A stretch of 12,500 nucleotides of DNA from contig CM022668.1 in assembly GCA_012295275.1 (NCBI GenBank), forward strand, positions 4,936,601 to 4,949,100, written 5' to 3'. This document shows positions 1-7,857 of this stretch, one piece after another (within the stretch, counting starts at the first letter, position 1; each line of letters begins with the position of its first letter). The notes under the pieces are model-generated. The model was not told the DNA's origin and made no database searches. It saw nothing but the letters and a program-made list of their open reading frames with translations. The translations under genes and the position numbers were made by a program. Origin of the DNA: Chrysomallon squamiferum (Eukaryota > Mollusca > Gastropoda > Neomphalida > Peltospiridae).

Positions 1-182
1 ATCCTCATCAAATTAGGTTTCCAGTGACATGAAGTTAATCAAGATTACCCGACTACCTGTGAAAAGCAATATTTCCAAAACTACTGCTCAGATTGAACTA
101 ATATTTGAGATTTTCTCTACTTATGTTAAATCGAAATTACATACCAGCAAAGTCAATGTGTACCTATGTTATTATGGTTTGT

Positions 183-228
183 TTTTAATTATTTATTTGT
201 TTGTTTGTTTGGTTATTGATTTATTTCC

Positions 229-299
<71 letters not shown>

Positions 300-325
300 T
301 TTTATTACTTATTTATTTATTTAAA
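183..325. repeat. (TTTA)n microsatellite
   Basis: A nearly pure TTTA tetranucleotide array, with TTTG variants at its left edge. The apparent open frame through it reads as poly-Tyr/Leu/Ile and is a by-product of the repeat. Confidence 0.95.
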
Positions 326-335
326 TTTTAAATTT

Positions 336-773
336 ATGATTTTATTATTATTATTTTAACAGATAAAAAATGACTTACTTCTGACTACAGCTTTCATCCG
401 ATTCCTCATGTCCCCACCCCCAGTGTTCAAGGTGTGACTCTGCTACAACCAGGAATGATAGAACCAACAGACAAATAATCAGAGAAGATTTCATTTTCAG
501 TCTTTTGTCTGCTTTGTAGTCAGGAGTTTGACGAGCTCAGTGAAAACTGGAAATGTGAGATTTATAAACTGTTTTATTTATCAACGTGTACATTGGAAAA
601 ATATCACGTAGATTTTAGAAATATTTAATTAAGTTTTGTTTTTCTACTCCCTGGAGATTTACACCTGTGATCTTTCAATTTAATACCAGTTTGTTATTGT
701 AAACGTCTTTCATTTTCTGTTTACTTTCAGCCACCCACAGTTTTCCTGTCTATCAACTTGTACGAGATAAACA
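336..773 (+). repeat. Tandem duplicated block, copy 1
   Basis: This block recurs about 600 bp downstream (927-1375) in the same order and orientation. Shared landmarks are an ATT-rich start followed by AGATAAAA, a stretch around CCCCCAGTGTTCAAGGTGTG, AATAATCAGAGAAGATTTCA, the segment ending GGAAATGTGAGATTTA, and CAGCCACCCA near the end. The two exon-like islands inside it sit 605 and 599 bp from their counterparts. The close match of the islands and their flanking splice-like sites, against more divergence between them, suggests an exon-intron unit that was duplicated in tandem. Confidence 0.85.
520..773 (+). CDS. Two small exons (520-554, 731-773) of an unidentified gene
   Basis: Two exon-like islands carry good splice signals. 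The first is 35 nt, preceded by a pyrimidine tract ending TTTGTAG and followed by GTGAGA. The second is 43 nt, preceded by TTTACTTTCAG and followed by GTAAGT. Joined, they add 78 nt (26 codons), and one frame stays open across both. It enters the first exon in phase 2 and reads QEFDELSENWK, then STHSFPVYQLVRDK from the second exon. An upstream AG at 499-500 is an alternative acceptor for the first island. No family is recognised. Both splice boundaries and length are kept in the downstream copy, which supports real exons, but no start codon or signal peptide is visible and the 5' part may lie left of the window. It could be the 3' end of another member of the array seen further right; that is a guess. 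Confidence 0.42.
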
Positions 774-926
774 GTAAGTAACAGCAGCGAAATAAACAGT
801 ACAAAACAATTCTTCTAAATTGTTTACTATTTACTTATTAATTTAGTTTTATCTTTTAGTTTTATTATAATTTCTATTTAATGATAATTCATTTAATTCA
901 TTGTAATTCTTCTCTATGTATTTTTG

Positions 927-1375
927 ATTGTTATTATTATTATTATTATTATTGTTTTAATAGATAAAAGATAAATAACTTAGTTTTGAACACAGATTTC
1001 ATTCGATCCCTGAAATCCACACCCCCAGTGTTCAAGGTGTGACTCTGCTACACTCAGACATGTTAGAATCAACACACAAATAATCAGAGAAGATTTCATT
1101 TTCAGTTTTTTCTCTTTCCTGTAGTCATGACTTTGTCGAACTATGGGAATAATGGAAATGTGAGATTTACAATTGCTTGTTTCTTTCGACTACGTGTACA
1201 GAGTGAAAAAAAGTTTAACTAAATGTTTTGTTCTGTTTGGATTCACTCGAGAGCAGCATGTGCCATTTTGTAATTTCATTTAAAGCTGTTACAGACGATA
1301 AATATTAATCGTTCTCTGTGTATATTCAGCCACCCATTGTTTTTCTCTTGATTGTCTTGTGCTGGATATAACAGA
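927..1375 (+). repeat. Tandem duplicated block, copy 2
   Basis: This is the second copy of the block at 336-773, starting with a short (TTA)n tract. Similarity seems to run a little past the second exon-like island: copy 1 continues with GTAAGTAACAGCAGCG and copy 2 with GTAAACAACCGAAG. Confidence 0.85.
1125..1375 (+). pseudogene. Duplicate of the two-exon module, with in-frame stop
   Basis: Counterparts of the 520-773 exons lie at 1125-1159 (35 nt, same length, acceptor TTCCTGTAG, donor GTGAGA) and 1330-1375 (46 nt, acceptor TATATTCAG, donor GTAAAC). Their total is 81 nt, again a multiple of three. Read in the frame that is open in copy 1, the first island gives HDFVELWE and then TAA, where copy 1 has an AAC codon. 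The second island is open in the matching phase (STHCFSLDCLVLDITE). Either this copy is dead, or the gene ends here and the second island is 3' UTR. Confidence 0.4.
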
Positions 1376-1626
1376 GTAAACAACCGAAGAAAATCGATCG
1401 TAAAGCGATACGCTAGAAACATTTCGACGTTTCATTTATTGATTTATTTGATTTTGTTTACGTTTAATAGTTTATTTATTATTATTTTATTTACTTTCTT
1501 CTTATTTTTATTGTTACTGGTCTGTTTATTGTTTGTCTGTTTGTACAGCTGTCTGTTCATCTGTCAGTGTCTGTGTCTTTGTATCGCAGGCGATCGGGGT
1601 ACACGTTTTCTTAATGTAGTTTATTT

Positions 1627-1628
<2 letters not shown>

Positions 1629-1722
<94 letters not shown>
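1629..1722. repeat. (AG)47 microsatellite
   Basis: A perfect AG dinucleotide run of about 94 bp. A second one begins at 7859, about 6.2 kb away, close to the spacing between the two paralogous genes. Confidence 0.98.
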
Positions 1723-1724
<2 letters not shown>

Positions 1725-1819
1725 ACTATTTTAATGGCTTTTCTATTTTCTTCTCTAATTTAACTAATATACTGTGTTGATCATGCAGATCTCCACGTTT
1801 GTGTAATTCTGGCAGTGTT

Positions 1820-1960
1820 ACACAGGTGTTTCCTTTAACGTCCGCCCAGCTTCTCTTCAGTTAGATGACGTGAAACGCTCAGTTTCAGTTTGCTAATTTT
1901 GAAACATGAATTGTCAGGACTCTTTCGATGAGGACGGATATTAAATTTATCTTGTACCAT
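1820..1960 (+). repeat. Spacer repeat family R2, copy a
   Basis: This stretch resembles 2998-3150. Both hold a core of the form ACAG[G/A]TGTTTCCTTT[A/G]ACGTCCG, then TTCTxTTCAxxTAGATxACG, and later AGGACGG followed by TTAAATTTATCT or its variant. It is an old duplicate with no coding potential that I can see. Confidence 0.7.
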
Positions 1961-2400
1961 ATATCACTTAGATCAAAAAATAAAAACATTATTAAATTTT
2001 AAATTTGGCAGATAAAAAGGGAGAAATGTTTTAAAATGTTTTAAAGTGGTATATTTCGTTTAAGAATGTTTTTCGTGAAATGTTAGATGCTTTTTTCTCC
2101 TTCGTATATTCTGAGAAAGGATTGCTACTAAATAATTTTAAATAGGTTCAGAAATATTTTGTACAGTAGTATAGGTTGAGAAATATCTTGTACAGTATAT
2201 AGTTTTAAAATACCTAATACATGTAAATAAATGTACTTACATACATATATACGTACATTAAAAATATTTGTCTTTTCTGTATCTGATATACATACATATA
2301 TACCTAGATTAAACATTTTTTTCTTTTCACTATCTGATGTATTAAAATAAATATTTTTATTATTAATTTATTTATATTTTTGTTGTTGTTTCTCTTTGAA
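1961..2400. other. AT-rich spacer, no gene seen
   Basis: AT-rich sequence with imperfect internal echoes: AGAAATAT[T/C]TTGTACAGTA occurs at about 2151 and 2190, and ACATACATATATAC at about 2240 and 2289. The short open frames here are low-complexity and show no signal peptide or known motif. Confidence 0.6.
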
Positions 2401-2401
2401 G

Positions 2402-2413
2402 TTCCTCTTCCAG
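2402..2413 (+). other. Candidate 12-nt micro-exon or recursive splice site
   Basis: A T-rich tract ending TCTCTTTGAAG is followed by twelve bases TTCCTCTTCCAG and then GTAAGAT. It can be read in two ways: as a 12-nt micro-exon between a good acceptor and a good donor, or as a zero-length recursive (ratchet) site, since CTTCCAG directly abuts GTAAGA. Either would imply + strand transcription through this spacer. No neighbouring exon is firmly tied to it. Confidence 0.3.
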
Positions 2414-2957
2414 GTAAGATACAAATATCTTGTGTTAATTTAGTTTCTGGATGAAAAATACATAAACACATACTCTTATCAAATATACATACAAACGTAC
2501 ATACATAAATACAAACACACATACGTACATAGACACAGATATTTGTTTTCGCTTAAACTTAAAGCATGTTTACATAAGCTTTATTGTTCCTCTTTACTCT
2601 TTTTATAATTTCATTTAATTTTTATTCATCTGGCCGAAGTTTTATATCATCCATAGATATTTCTCCCTTACACATTATTCCGCTTTTAAATAAAATGATT
2701 CAGAGAGGTGTTAGAGAAAGAAAAATAAATATACTTCTTTTTTATATCACTCTGTCTGAGTGATAAAAATAGAAGTATATATAGATAGAAACAGAGAGAA
2801 AGTAACTTTCTCTTTTAATGATTTTTTTCCTCTCTAATTTTTCTTTTAGTTTTTGTGGATGAATAAGGAAAATCTTCCGAGTGTCTGTCAGTACAAAGCT
2901 GTGTGTGTGACTCTGCCTCTGTAGCTGTTGACTACGGCTGCGCGGGGAACATCTGAC
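2414..2957. other. AT-rich spacer, no gene seen
   Basis: AT-rich sequence with short runs of ACATACAT and GAGA type. A strong acceptor-like tract ends at TTTCTTTTAG (about 2849), but no matching donor and open exon could be supported after it. Confidence 0.5.
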
Positions 2958-3150
2958 GTGTGCTGCTGTGGTAACCTTATGTAACTGATTCAAATAATAC
3001 AGATGTTTCCTTTGACGTCCGTCTAACTTCTATTCAACTAGATCACGGGAACTGTTCTATTTCTAATTATGAATTTAAAAAGTTTTCCCACTATTTATTT
3101 ATGTATCGGAACTATTTCCAGGACGGTAGTTTAAAATTTATCTGTTTTTA
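2958..3150 (+). repeat. Spacer repeat family R2, copy b
   Basis: It matches copy a (1820-1960) from the ACAGATGTTTCC core onward. Its left part (GTGTGCTGCTGTGGTAAC, then ATGTAACTGATT) matches 8195-8245, where the order GTGTGCTGCTATGGTAAG, ATGTCAACTGATT recurs. This places it in the spacer duplicated before gene 2. Confidence 0.7.
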
Positions 3151-3440
3151 CATTTAGTATTTTTCTTATAATTATTTATTTTAACATTTATATGTAGACG
3201 CTGACACACAATCATGTAATTAGTACGAACGGTATTTCTAACTGGATTTGGAGAAGAGAGGATATAATTAGGATCAGCTATAAACATGCTGAGGCCCTCA
3301 ACTACAGAAATCTTTATAGATCCAATTTCTTTAGCAGTAACATATAACAAACTTGTGTCATAATTAAACTGAAATGTTAAAGACTCTTACTGGAGGTGAC
3401 TCCCTAAGCATACAGTAGATTTTACAGCTCATACTTACAT
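3151..3440. other. Spacer, nothing recognised
   Basis: Ordinary AT-rich sequence. A minus-strand open frame of 70 codons (3138-3350) lacks a signal peptide, splice support or a familiar motif, and I do not treat it as a gene. Confidence 0.5.
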
Positions 3441-3544
3441 TCATCCCACATGATGATGATGATATTAATAATAACAATAATAAAATAATAATAATTCAAA
3501 ATTATAATGTTAATATTACGTACTTTTAACTTTAGCAAATTAAG

Positions 3545-3960
3545 ACGCACAAAACGTAACATCTGCCAACAGACTGATGTTGCTGTAGCAGCATGGAACT
3601 TAGATACACATCGTATTGTTTTAAACAAACATCTAAGCGCACACGCAATGGCGCATGGTCTACCGGTGAGAACTGATGTATAACTGTAAGTTATCACAAG
3701 TCAAGCAGGTACACACACTTTACATGACGTGTCTCTTGTCTGTGAACTAAAATGCAAACACGCAGAATACGTAACATCTGTCAAGTAAAGTTAATTGTGT
3801 GCTAGCAACATGGGTCAGAGATCAGTGCTTACATTTTTTATTATTGGTTACACGCACGTGTCCCTACGTACACTGAGAAACATGCCGCAGTCTACGTGAC
3901 GTGTTTTTACTGTTTGTCCTGTGTGTTCGTGTTTTTTTTGTTCAGTTCTCTAGAACTTTA
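3545..3960 (+). repeat. Spacer repeat family R1, two adjacent degenerate copies
   Basis: Two diverged copies lie side by side. Both carry CGTAACATCTGxCAA, then a GCTxTAGCAxCATGG- or GCTAGCAACATGGG-type segment, then an ACGTG-containing stretch (CATGACGTGTCT; TCTACGTGACGTGT). Copies recur before gene 2 at 8745-8870, 9055-9345 and 9355-9450. The family is confined, within this window, to the spacers upstream of the two genes. Confidence 0.65.
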
Positions 3961-4189
3961 ATAGTACAAACTAGTGAAGGTTACACGTAACTGTTTTTTT
4001 GCACTTAGATCAAGTGTGGTTAGGAGAATTAATATCTGAGTGTTTCTAAAATGGAGAAAACTTAACTATTTAAAATGAAGACGAGAGGAACATTACTGAT
4101 CTTAAAAAAATAAATTGATGAATTCAATCCCGAATAAGAAACGTAAGTCTAATTTTTTACTTATTTATTCATTATTCTATTTTTCATTA

Positions 4190-4191
4190 TA

Positions 4192-4265
<74 letters not shown>
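4190..4265. repeat. (ATT)n microsatellite
   Basis: A nearly pure ATT array about 210 bp upstream of the start codon of gene 1. ATT-type arrays also lie upstream of gene 2. Confidence 0.95.
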
Positions 4266-4267
<2 letters not shown>

Positions 4268-4359
4268 TTTAAGGTCATGAAAGTAAGCATCACAAAAAAT
4301 CAGACAAACGTCTACATGTCACAGCTGTAGGCTAAACTAAAAAAGACTGATATGAATAA

Positions 4360-4440
4360 TCACGTGATCCTTGTTACATCACGTTCGCACATCTCAGTAA
4401 TATTTATAAGTCACACTCAGAGATCTTCATTCTGTACTCA
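4360..4440 (+). promoter_or_regulatory. Gene 1 promoter: E-box, TATA box
   Basis: TTTATAA at 4403-4409 lies 72 nt before the ATG, so transcription should start near 4430-4440. The segment CACGTTCGCACATCTCAGTAA just before it matches CACATTCGCACATTTCAGTGA at 9900-9920 and GCACGTTTCAGTTACA at 10458-10473, both in the gene 2 promoter region. A palindromic E-box, TCACGTGA, sits at 4360-4367. Conservation between paralogs supports a true core promoter. Confidence 0.65.
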
Positions 4441-4474
4441 ATTCAACAGAAGAATTGAAAAGAAGACAACAACC

Positions 4475-6101
4475 ATGAAACTACTTGTACTTATCGCCGT
4501 CGTCGTAGCATGTCTGGCTGCAGCAGAGTCTCATAGAAGATGGTGGGACAGACATGGCGGGAGATACTGCGGTTTAAGGTAAGTTTATATGTTTTATTGC
4601 TTAAATTACGAGGTCTTGAAATGTAACAAATCAACTAAAACTATCACTTTCATTTATTTATTTATTTATTTATTTATTCTGTTTTTTGCTTTGCTTCTTT
4701 TCTCTTTGGTAATTTTTGTTTGTTTACTGTTCTTCTTATATATATAAAATTTTTGTTCACTCGTTTTGTTTGTACTTATAGTTTAATGTATTAAATTTCG
4801 TATTTCGGTTGATGGATCTGATTCTTTGTATCTCAAACGAATCGACCTTCTAAGTAAAATTACTTCTACTTCCAAACTTTTGTTTCGTGGTTTCAATTGA
4901 CCTCTAATCGCCAATAACAAAGTAACATAATATAATTCTCGATTTGCAGTTTGAATACTGATTTAGAAAACAGATCTGTTGTGAATTTTGTGTTTGTTTA
5001 TTGTCTGATTTTATATAAAACAATTTCCAAATCCAACATAGAAGACGAATAAGTAAGTAAGTAAGTAAGTAAGTAAATAAATAAATAAATAATTATATTT
5101 TCATATGCTCTTCTGAACGCAGAATAATGTACTAAATTCTTTTTAATTAAATTTCATTCTTAAACCTACTTATGATGTATTTTATTTCTCGTTTATATTG
5201 CAGCGCCTACAACAAGTATGTTTTCTATTTATTTTTTATTTATTTCAAACAATTTTCTCTGCATTCCTAAATAGATACTTACACTATATTTAGTGTAATA
5301 CTATTCCTTATGTATTTTATTCAAATCTGAAAATACACACACACACGGAAACGTGCATTCATGCATTTGTACATCAGATGGTGCATAATAAATCAGTTTT
5401 ATCACATTTCACAATATAAAATAGTGGTGTTTATTATATGCAAAACACTAAAAGTATATTTAATTAATCGGAAAACTTTCTTAAAATACAAACTTAAGCT
5501 TATTTCTGATGTATTATATTTCTTTCTTTTTTCTTTTTTTCTCAAGCTACTACAAGTAAGTCTTCTTTTTGTTATGATTAATTTCATGCATTCCTATATT
5601 CATATATACATGCGTACACATATACATATGGACATACATACAAATAAACGTATATAAAAACTGACTAAAGATTACTAATTCTCATGTCTGTATTTGATGA
5701 TTTTATAAAATATAAGCGTATATATATATAATGTATTAATTGTAAAAGAAATTTTAATTTGTTAAAAATGTTCACAAACGTTAATGTAATTTCCTTTTCT
5801 TTTTATACTTAAGCCCCTACAACAAGAAAGTTTTTAGTTTTTATTTATTGTGTTATATAGATGCATACGTACTTATGTTTTAAAATATATTCGATCACAG
5901 GTACATACATAACATAGGATGTGCTAAACATTAAATATATAATTTAGAATATCATTAGAAAACGTTATTTCATACATACACACATACATATAGAGACACT
6001 TGCATTCATTCATGTATGCATATGCGCGTTTCCACCACCACTCTCTTTTCCTCTCTCTCTCTGTATCTTTCACTTCATGTTACAGACATATTACTAAATA
6101 A
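4475..6101 (+). CDS. Gene 1: small secreted WWxRHxxxxC peptide with micro-exons
   Basis: Exon 1 coding (4475-4578, donor GTAAGT) begins at the ATG after AACAACC, chosen because it opens a signal peptide and lies 72 nt after a TATA box. Residues 1-19 are a signal peptide (MK, then a Leu/Val/Ala core, cleavage likely after AES). The mature part starts HRRWWDRH and contains a single Cys at residue 32. Exon 1 ends in phase 2. Candidate micro-exons follow in the same phase: 5204-5215 (12 nt, giving S-A-Y-N) and 5547-5555 (9 nt, giving N-Y-Y). A fourth unit at 5814 has an altered donor. Possible last exons start at 6086 (stop 6099-6101) or 6216. The product is about 45-60 residues, Tyr/Asn-rich at its end. 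No family is recognised; it could be an antimicrobial, mucus, venom or signalling peptide. Exon 1 is well supported; the downstream exons are inference from splice signals and repetition. Confidence 0.68.
4579..5203 (+). other. Gene 1 intron 1
   Basis: This 625-bp intron starts with GTAAGT and ends TTTATATTGCAG. It shares landmarks with intron 1 of gene 2: the CCTTCTAA[G/A]TAAA stretch (about 4848 and 10926) and a TTTGAATACTGATTTAG-like segment (about 4950 and 11138). The paralogs are therefore related outside exon 1 too. It contains (TTTA)n at 4651-4678 and an AAGT/AAAT tetranucleotide array at 5050-5092. Confidence 0.6.
4950..5052 (+). other. Possible alternative last exon of gene 1
   Basis: It follows TTCTCGATTTGCAG, a plausible acceptor. 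Joined to exon 1 in phase 2, the frame stays open for about 34 codons and stops at TAA 5050-5052. The encoded tail is rich in Val/Phe/Leu and does not resemble the micro-exon tail. An open run of this length is not rare by chance, and the matching place in gene 2 is not open in the same way, so this is weak. Confidence 0.15.
5204..5215 (+). other. Gene 1 micro-exon 2 (12 nt)
   Basis: Twelve bases, CGCCTACAACAA, sit between ATATTGCAG and the donor GTATGT. In phase 2 they complete a Ser codon and add Ala-Tyr-Asn. Near-copies of the motif recur at 5547, 5814 and, in gene 2, at 12353, each directly after a pyrimidine-rich AG. Confidence 0.6.
5547..5555 (+). other. Gene 1 micro-exon 3 (9 nt)
   Basis: CTACTACAA lies between a long T/C tract ending CTCAAG and a consensus GTAAGT donor. 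It keeps phase 2 and adds Asn-Tyr-Tyr. The intron before it resembles the end of intron 1 (CTTATTTCTGATGTATTATAT against CTTATGATGTATTTTAT), so exon and flanks were duplicated together. Confidence 0.58.
5814..5829 (+). other. Gene 1 micro-exon 4 with altered donor
   Basis: After TTTTATACTTAAG comes CCCCTACAACAA, a near-copy of micro-exon 2. The next bases are GAAAGT where sister exons have GTAAGT or GTATGT, so the GT at that place is lost. The next GT (5830-5831, GTTTTT, a weak donor) would lengthen the exon to 16 nt and change its outgoing phase from 2 to 0. The unit is either skipped or spliced at this weak donor. Confidence 0.5.
6086..6101 (+). other. Candidate terminal coding exon of gene 1
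   Basis: A C/T-rich tract followed by TTCATGTTACAG is a good acceptor. From micro-exon 3 (phase 2) the frame gives K-H-I-T-K and TAA; from the 16-nt form of exon 4 (phase 0) it gives T-Y-Y and TAA. A second strong acceptor (TTTCTGTGTTTCAAG, exon from 6216) is a rival: it would give a stop after a few residues from phase 2, or twelve residues from phase 0. Confidence 0.35.
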
Positions 6102-6129
6102 TAATAATAATAACAATAGTAATAATAAC

Positions 6130-6182
<53 letters not shown>

Positions 6183-6188
6183 TAACAA
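6097..6188. repeat. (AAT)n microsatellite
   Basis: An AAT array with a few AAC and AGT interruptions, within the presumed last exon or 3' UTR of gene 1. The poly-Asn open frame over it is not a gene. Confidence 0.95.
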
Positions 6189-6282
6189 ACAATTTCTCTT
6201 TTTTCTGTGTTTCAAGGTCTTCCTAATAACTCTAAAACAAACAAACAAAAAATAGTAAAATAATAATTTAAAAAAAAGACCA

Positions 6283-6288
6283 AATAAA
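6283..6288 (+). terminator. Candidate polyadenylation signal of gene 1
   Basis: AATAAA lies about 180 bp after the proposed stop, followed by a T-rich stretch near 6310-6330. In AT-rich DNA the hexamer is common, so the call rests on position. Confidence 0.35.
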
Positions 6289-6299
6289 CAAAATATAAC

Positions 6300-6965
6300 G
6301 ACGATTAATGTCTTAATTATTTATTAAAGGAATATATAATAGTTTAATAGGTTTATAAGTACAATAATACATAGAGAGTTATTTTGTCGATACACCGGAC
6401 ACCTGCAGCGACAGTGACCTCACAATTGTTGCGCAAAACTTAACTTACGGGCCCTGTTTAATTCTTTTTTGAAAGTTGCAAAAAATAATATGCTTAATTT
6501 ACAAATATAGAATAGTGGGGGGGGAAGACAATAACAAACGTAACTTTAACCAAATCGTTGATAGTTTATACGAGTGGTAAATGTCCCCATCTCACCACAC
6601 TATGCAACATTTCTTGTAGATGACCTTGTAACAAGTTTACTGTTATTTTACCTCATCGAATCCGGATCGATGCACTTCGGTAACTGCTTCACAACAATTT
6701 CATTCACGCCCCTTTTTCACGTTTTCTTCAGCGAGTCGACACACTTCGGCTCGATCTGAATAGACGGTAACTTTCTTTATGACACATTCTGACGACAGGA
6801 ATGTGTTACCATCACTGGTTTCGTGAACTGTCATACTGACATATGTCACTGTCGCATTAAATGCTCACCTGGGTTAATGCTGACAAGTTTCCTGATTGCG
6901 AATTCAAATCTCGTTTTATCTCGGAGGTTCGAAATAAAGTTTATAAAGCGATGATGAATAATAAA
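6300..6965. other. Intergenic block of higher complexity, no gene recognised
   Basis: This is less AT-biased than its surroundings. It holds an 11-bp perfect inverted repeat, GCGACAGTGAC at 6408-6418 and GTCACTGTCGC at 6845-6855. The octamer CACTTCGG occurs twice, near 6671 and 6741. The 61- and 76-codon open frames show no signal peptide or familiar motif. The right end runs into a TCTA array, a tail form seen in some SINEs, but no clear polymerase III promoter could be made out. Confidence 0.4.
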
Positions 6966-6968
6966 ATT

Positions 6969-6990
6969 ATCTATCTATCTATCTATCCGC

Positions 6991-7046
<56 letters not shown>

Positions 7047-7071
7047 ATATATGTATCTATCTATCTATCTA
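6969..7071. repeat. (TCTA)n microsatellite
   Basis: A tetranucleotide array with small interruptions, ending in the 14-bp palindrome TAGGCCTAGGCCTA (7070-7083). Confidence 0.95.
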
Positions 7072-7083
7072 GGCCTAGGCCTA

Positions 7084-7357
7084 TCGTTTAGTTGAAAGGT
7101 AAAAAAGAAAAATTGTACTCAAACGAAACGTGTTTATGTCACATTGTAAACAACTGACTACATTATGCTAAGTAGATACACACACGAATGTCAAAATGTT
7201 CGAAATGAAATTCATTTATTTATTCATTTTATTTATGGCCCGGATTGAGTTCCGAACATGTGAATTTTTAAAATTAGTTTTATTTGTTGTATTCTTGATT
7301 TTGGGCTTGAGGTCTGAAAGAGGTTCTTGCTTTTTTTTCGCTTTTTTTTTTTTGGGG

Positions 7358-7360
<3 letters not shown>
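7084..7360. other. Spacer, nothing recognised
   Basis: Unique AT-rich sequence with T-runs near 7331-7353. No gene could be supported on either strand. Confidence 0.5.

Positions 7361-7413
<53 letters not shown>
7361..7413. repeat. (TA)n followed by (ATT)n
   Basis: A TA dinucleotide run of about 26 bp passes directly into an ATT array of about 27 bp. Confidence 0.95.
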
Positions 7414-7417
<4 letters not shown>

Positions 7418-7470
7418 TTTTGTTTGTTTTTCGAAATTCATGTATTTGTAAACTGTAAAGTTTCATAATA

Positions 7471-7809
7471 CAGATACCGGACCAATTATCCGGACTCCTT
7501 GGGGCCAGAGGCATTCCGGATTTCTGGATTTTCTGGTTTTCTGGTACCAAGGCATCTAAATACGTAAATAATTAGGCATAAACATTTTAAAATTAAAAAC
7601 ATAAAGAAAATTGACGATACACAACTGTGGCGACTCGACATGTAAACAATGCGGCGAGTGAATGAACGCCACGCGGCTTGAAAGAGTAGTTCCGGTCTGG
7701 TGAGGACAACACTCGCGCGCGCGATCTTTGAAAATAGCGTCGGGGAAAAAACTTCCGGTTTTCTAGTCTTTCTGGATTACAGGACGCCGGATAATTGGTC
7801 CGGTACCTG
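7471..7809. mobile_element. Pogo/Tigger-type MITE, 339 bp
   Basis: It has terminal inverted repeats of 23 bp with one mismatch (7471-7493 and 7787-7809), consensus CAGRTACCGGACCAATTAT followed by CCGG. It is flanked on both sides by TA (7469-7470 and 7810-7811). CAG...CTG termini with a TA target duplication are the signature of pogo-like elements of the Tc1/mariner superfamily. The interior repeats TTCCGG and TTTTCTGG motifs near both ends and has a GC-rich centre (CTCGCGCGCGCGATC). At 339 bp it cannot encode a transposase; the 74-codon minus-strand frame inside is incidental. It is non-autonomous and would need a transposase supplied elsewhere. The near-identity of the two termini suggests a fairly recent insertion. 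Confidence 0.85.
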
Positions 7810-7822
7810 TAATTCAAGAGTT

Positions 7823-7857
7823 TCTGATGTGGTCTAGCGGTTAGGATTCGTATCTGT

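Noticed and set aside
29-331. 100-codon open frame at the left edge
   Set aside because: Two thirds of it is the TTTA array read as Tyr-Leu-Phe-Ile; the rest has no recognised motif or splice support.
2850-2957. Strong acceptor-like tract before a less AT-rich segment
   Set aside because: No donor with an open exon follows, and the flanks belong to spacer repeats.
3592-3665. Possible 74-nt exon between CTGTAGCAG and GTGAGA
   Set aside because: It lies inside the degenerate R1 repeat, and other copies of that repeat do not keep the two sites.
4075-4150. Short frame starting ATGAAGACGAG with a later GTAAGT at 4143
   Set aside because: It stops after about a dozen codons, before the GTAAGT, and does not begin a convincing signal peptide.
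7233-7550. 105-codon minus-strand frame
   Set aside because: It crosses the TA/ATT microsatellites and the end of the MITE, giving poly-Asn and Ile-Tyr runs; it is not a gene.
7593-7817. 74-codon minus-strand frame with ordinary-looking composition
   Set aside because: It lies almost wholly inside the MITE, whose interior and inverted ends explain it.
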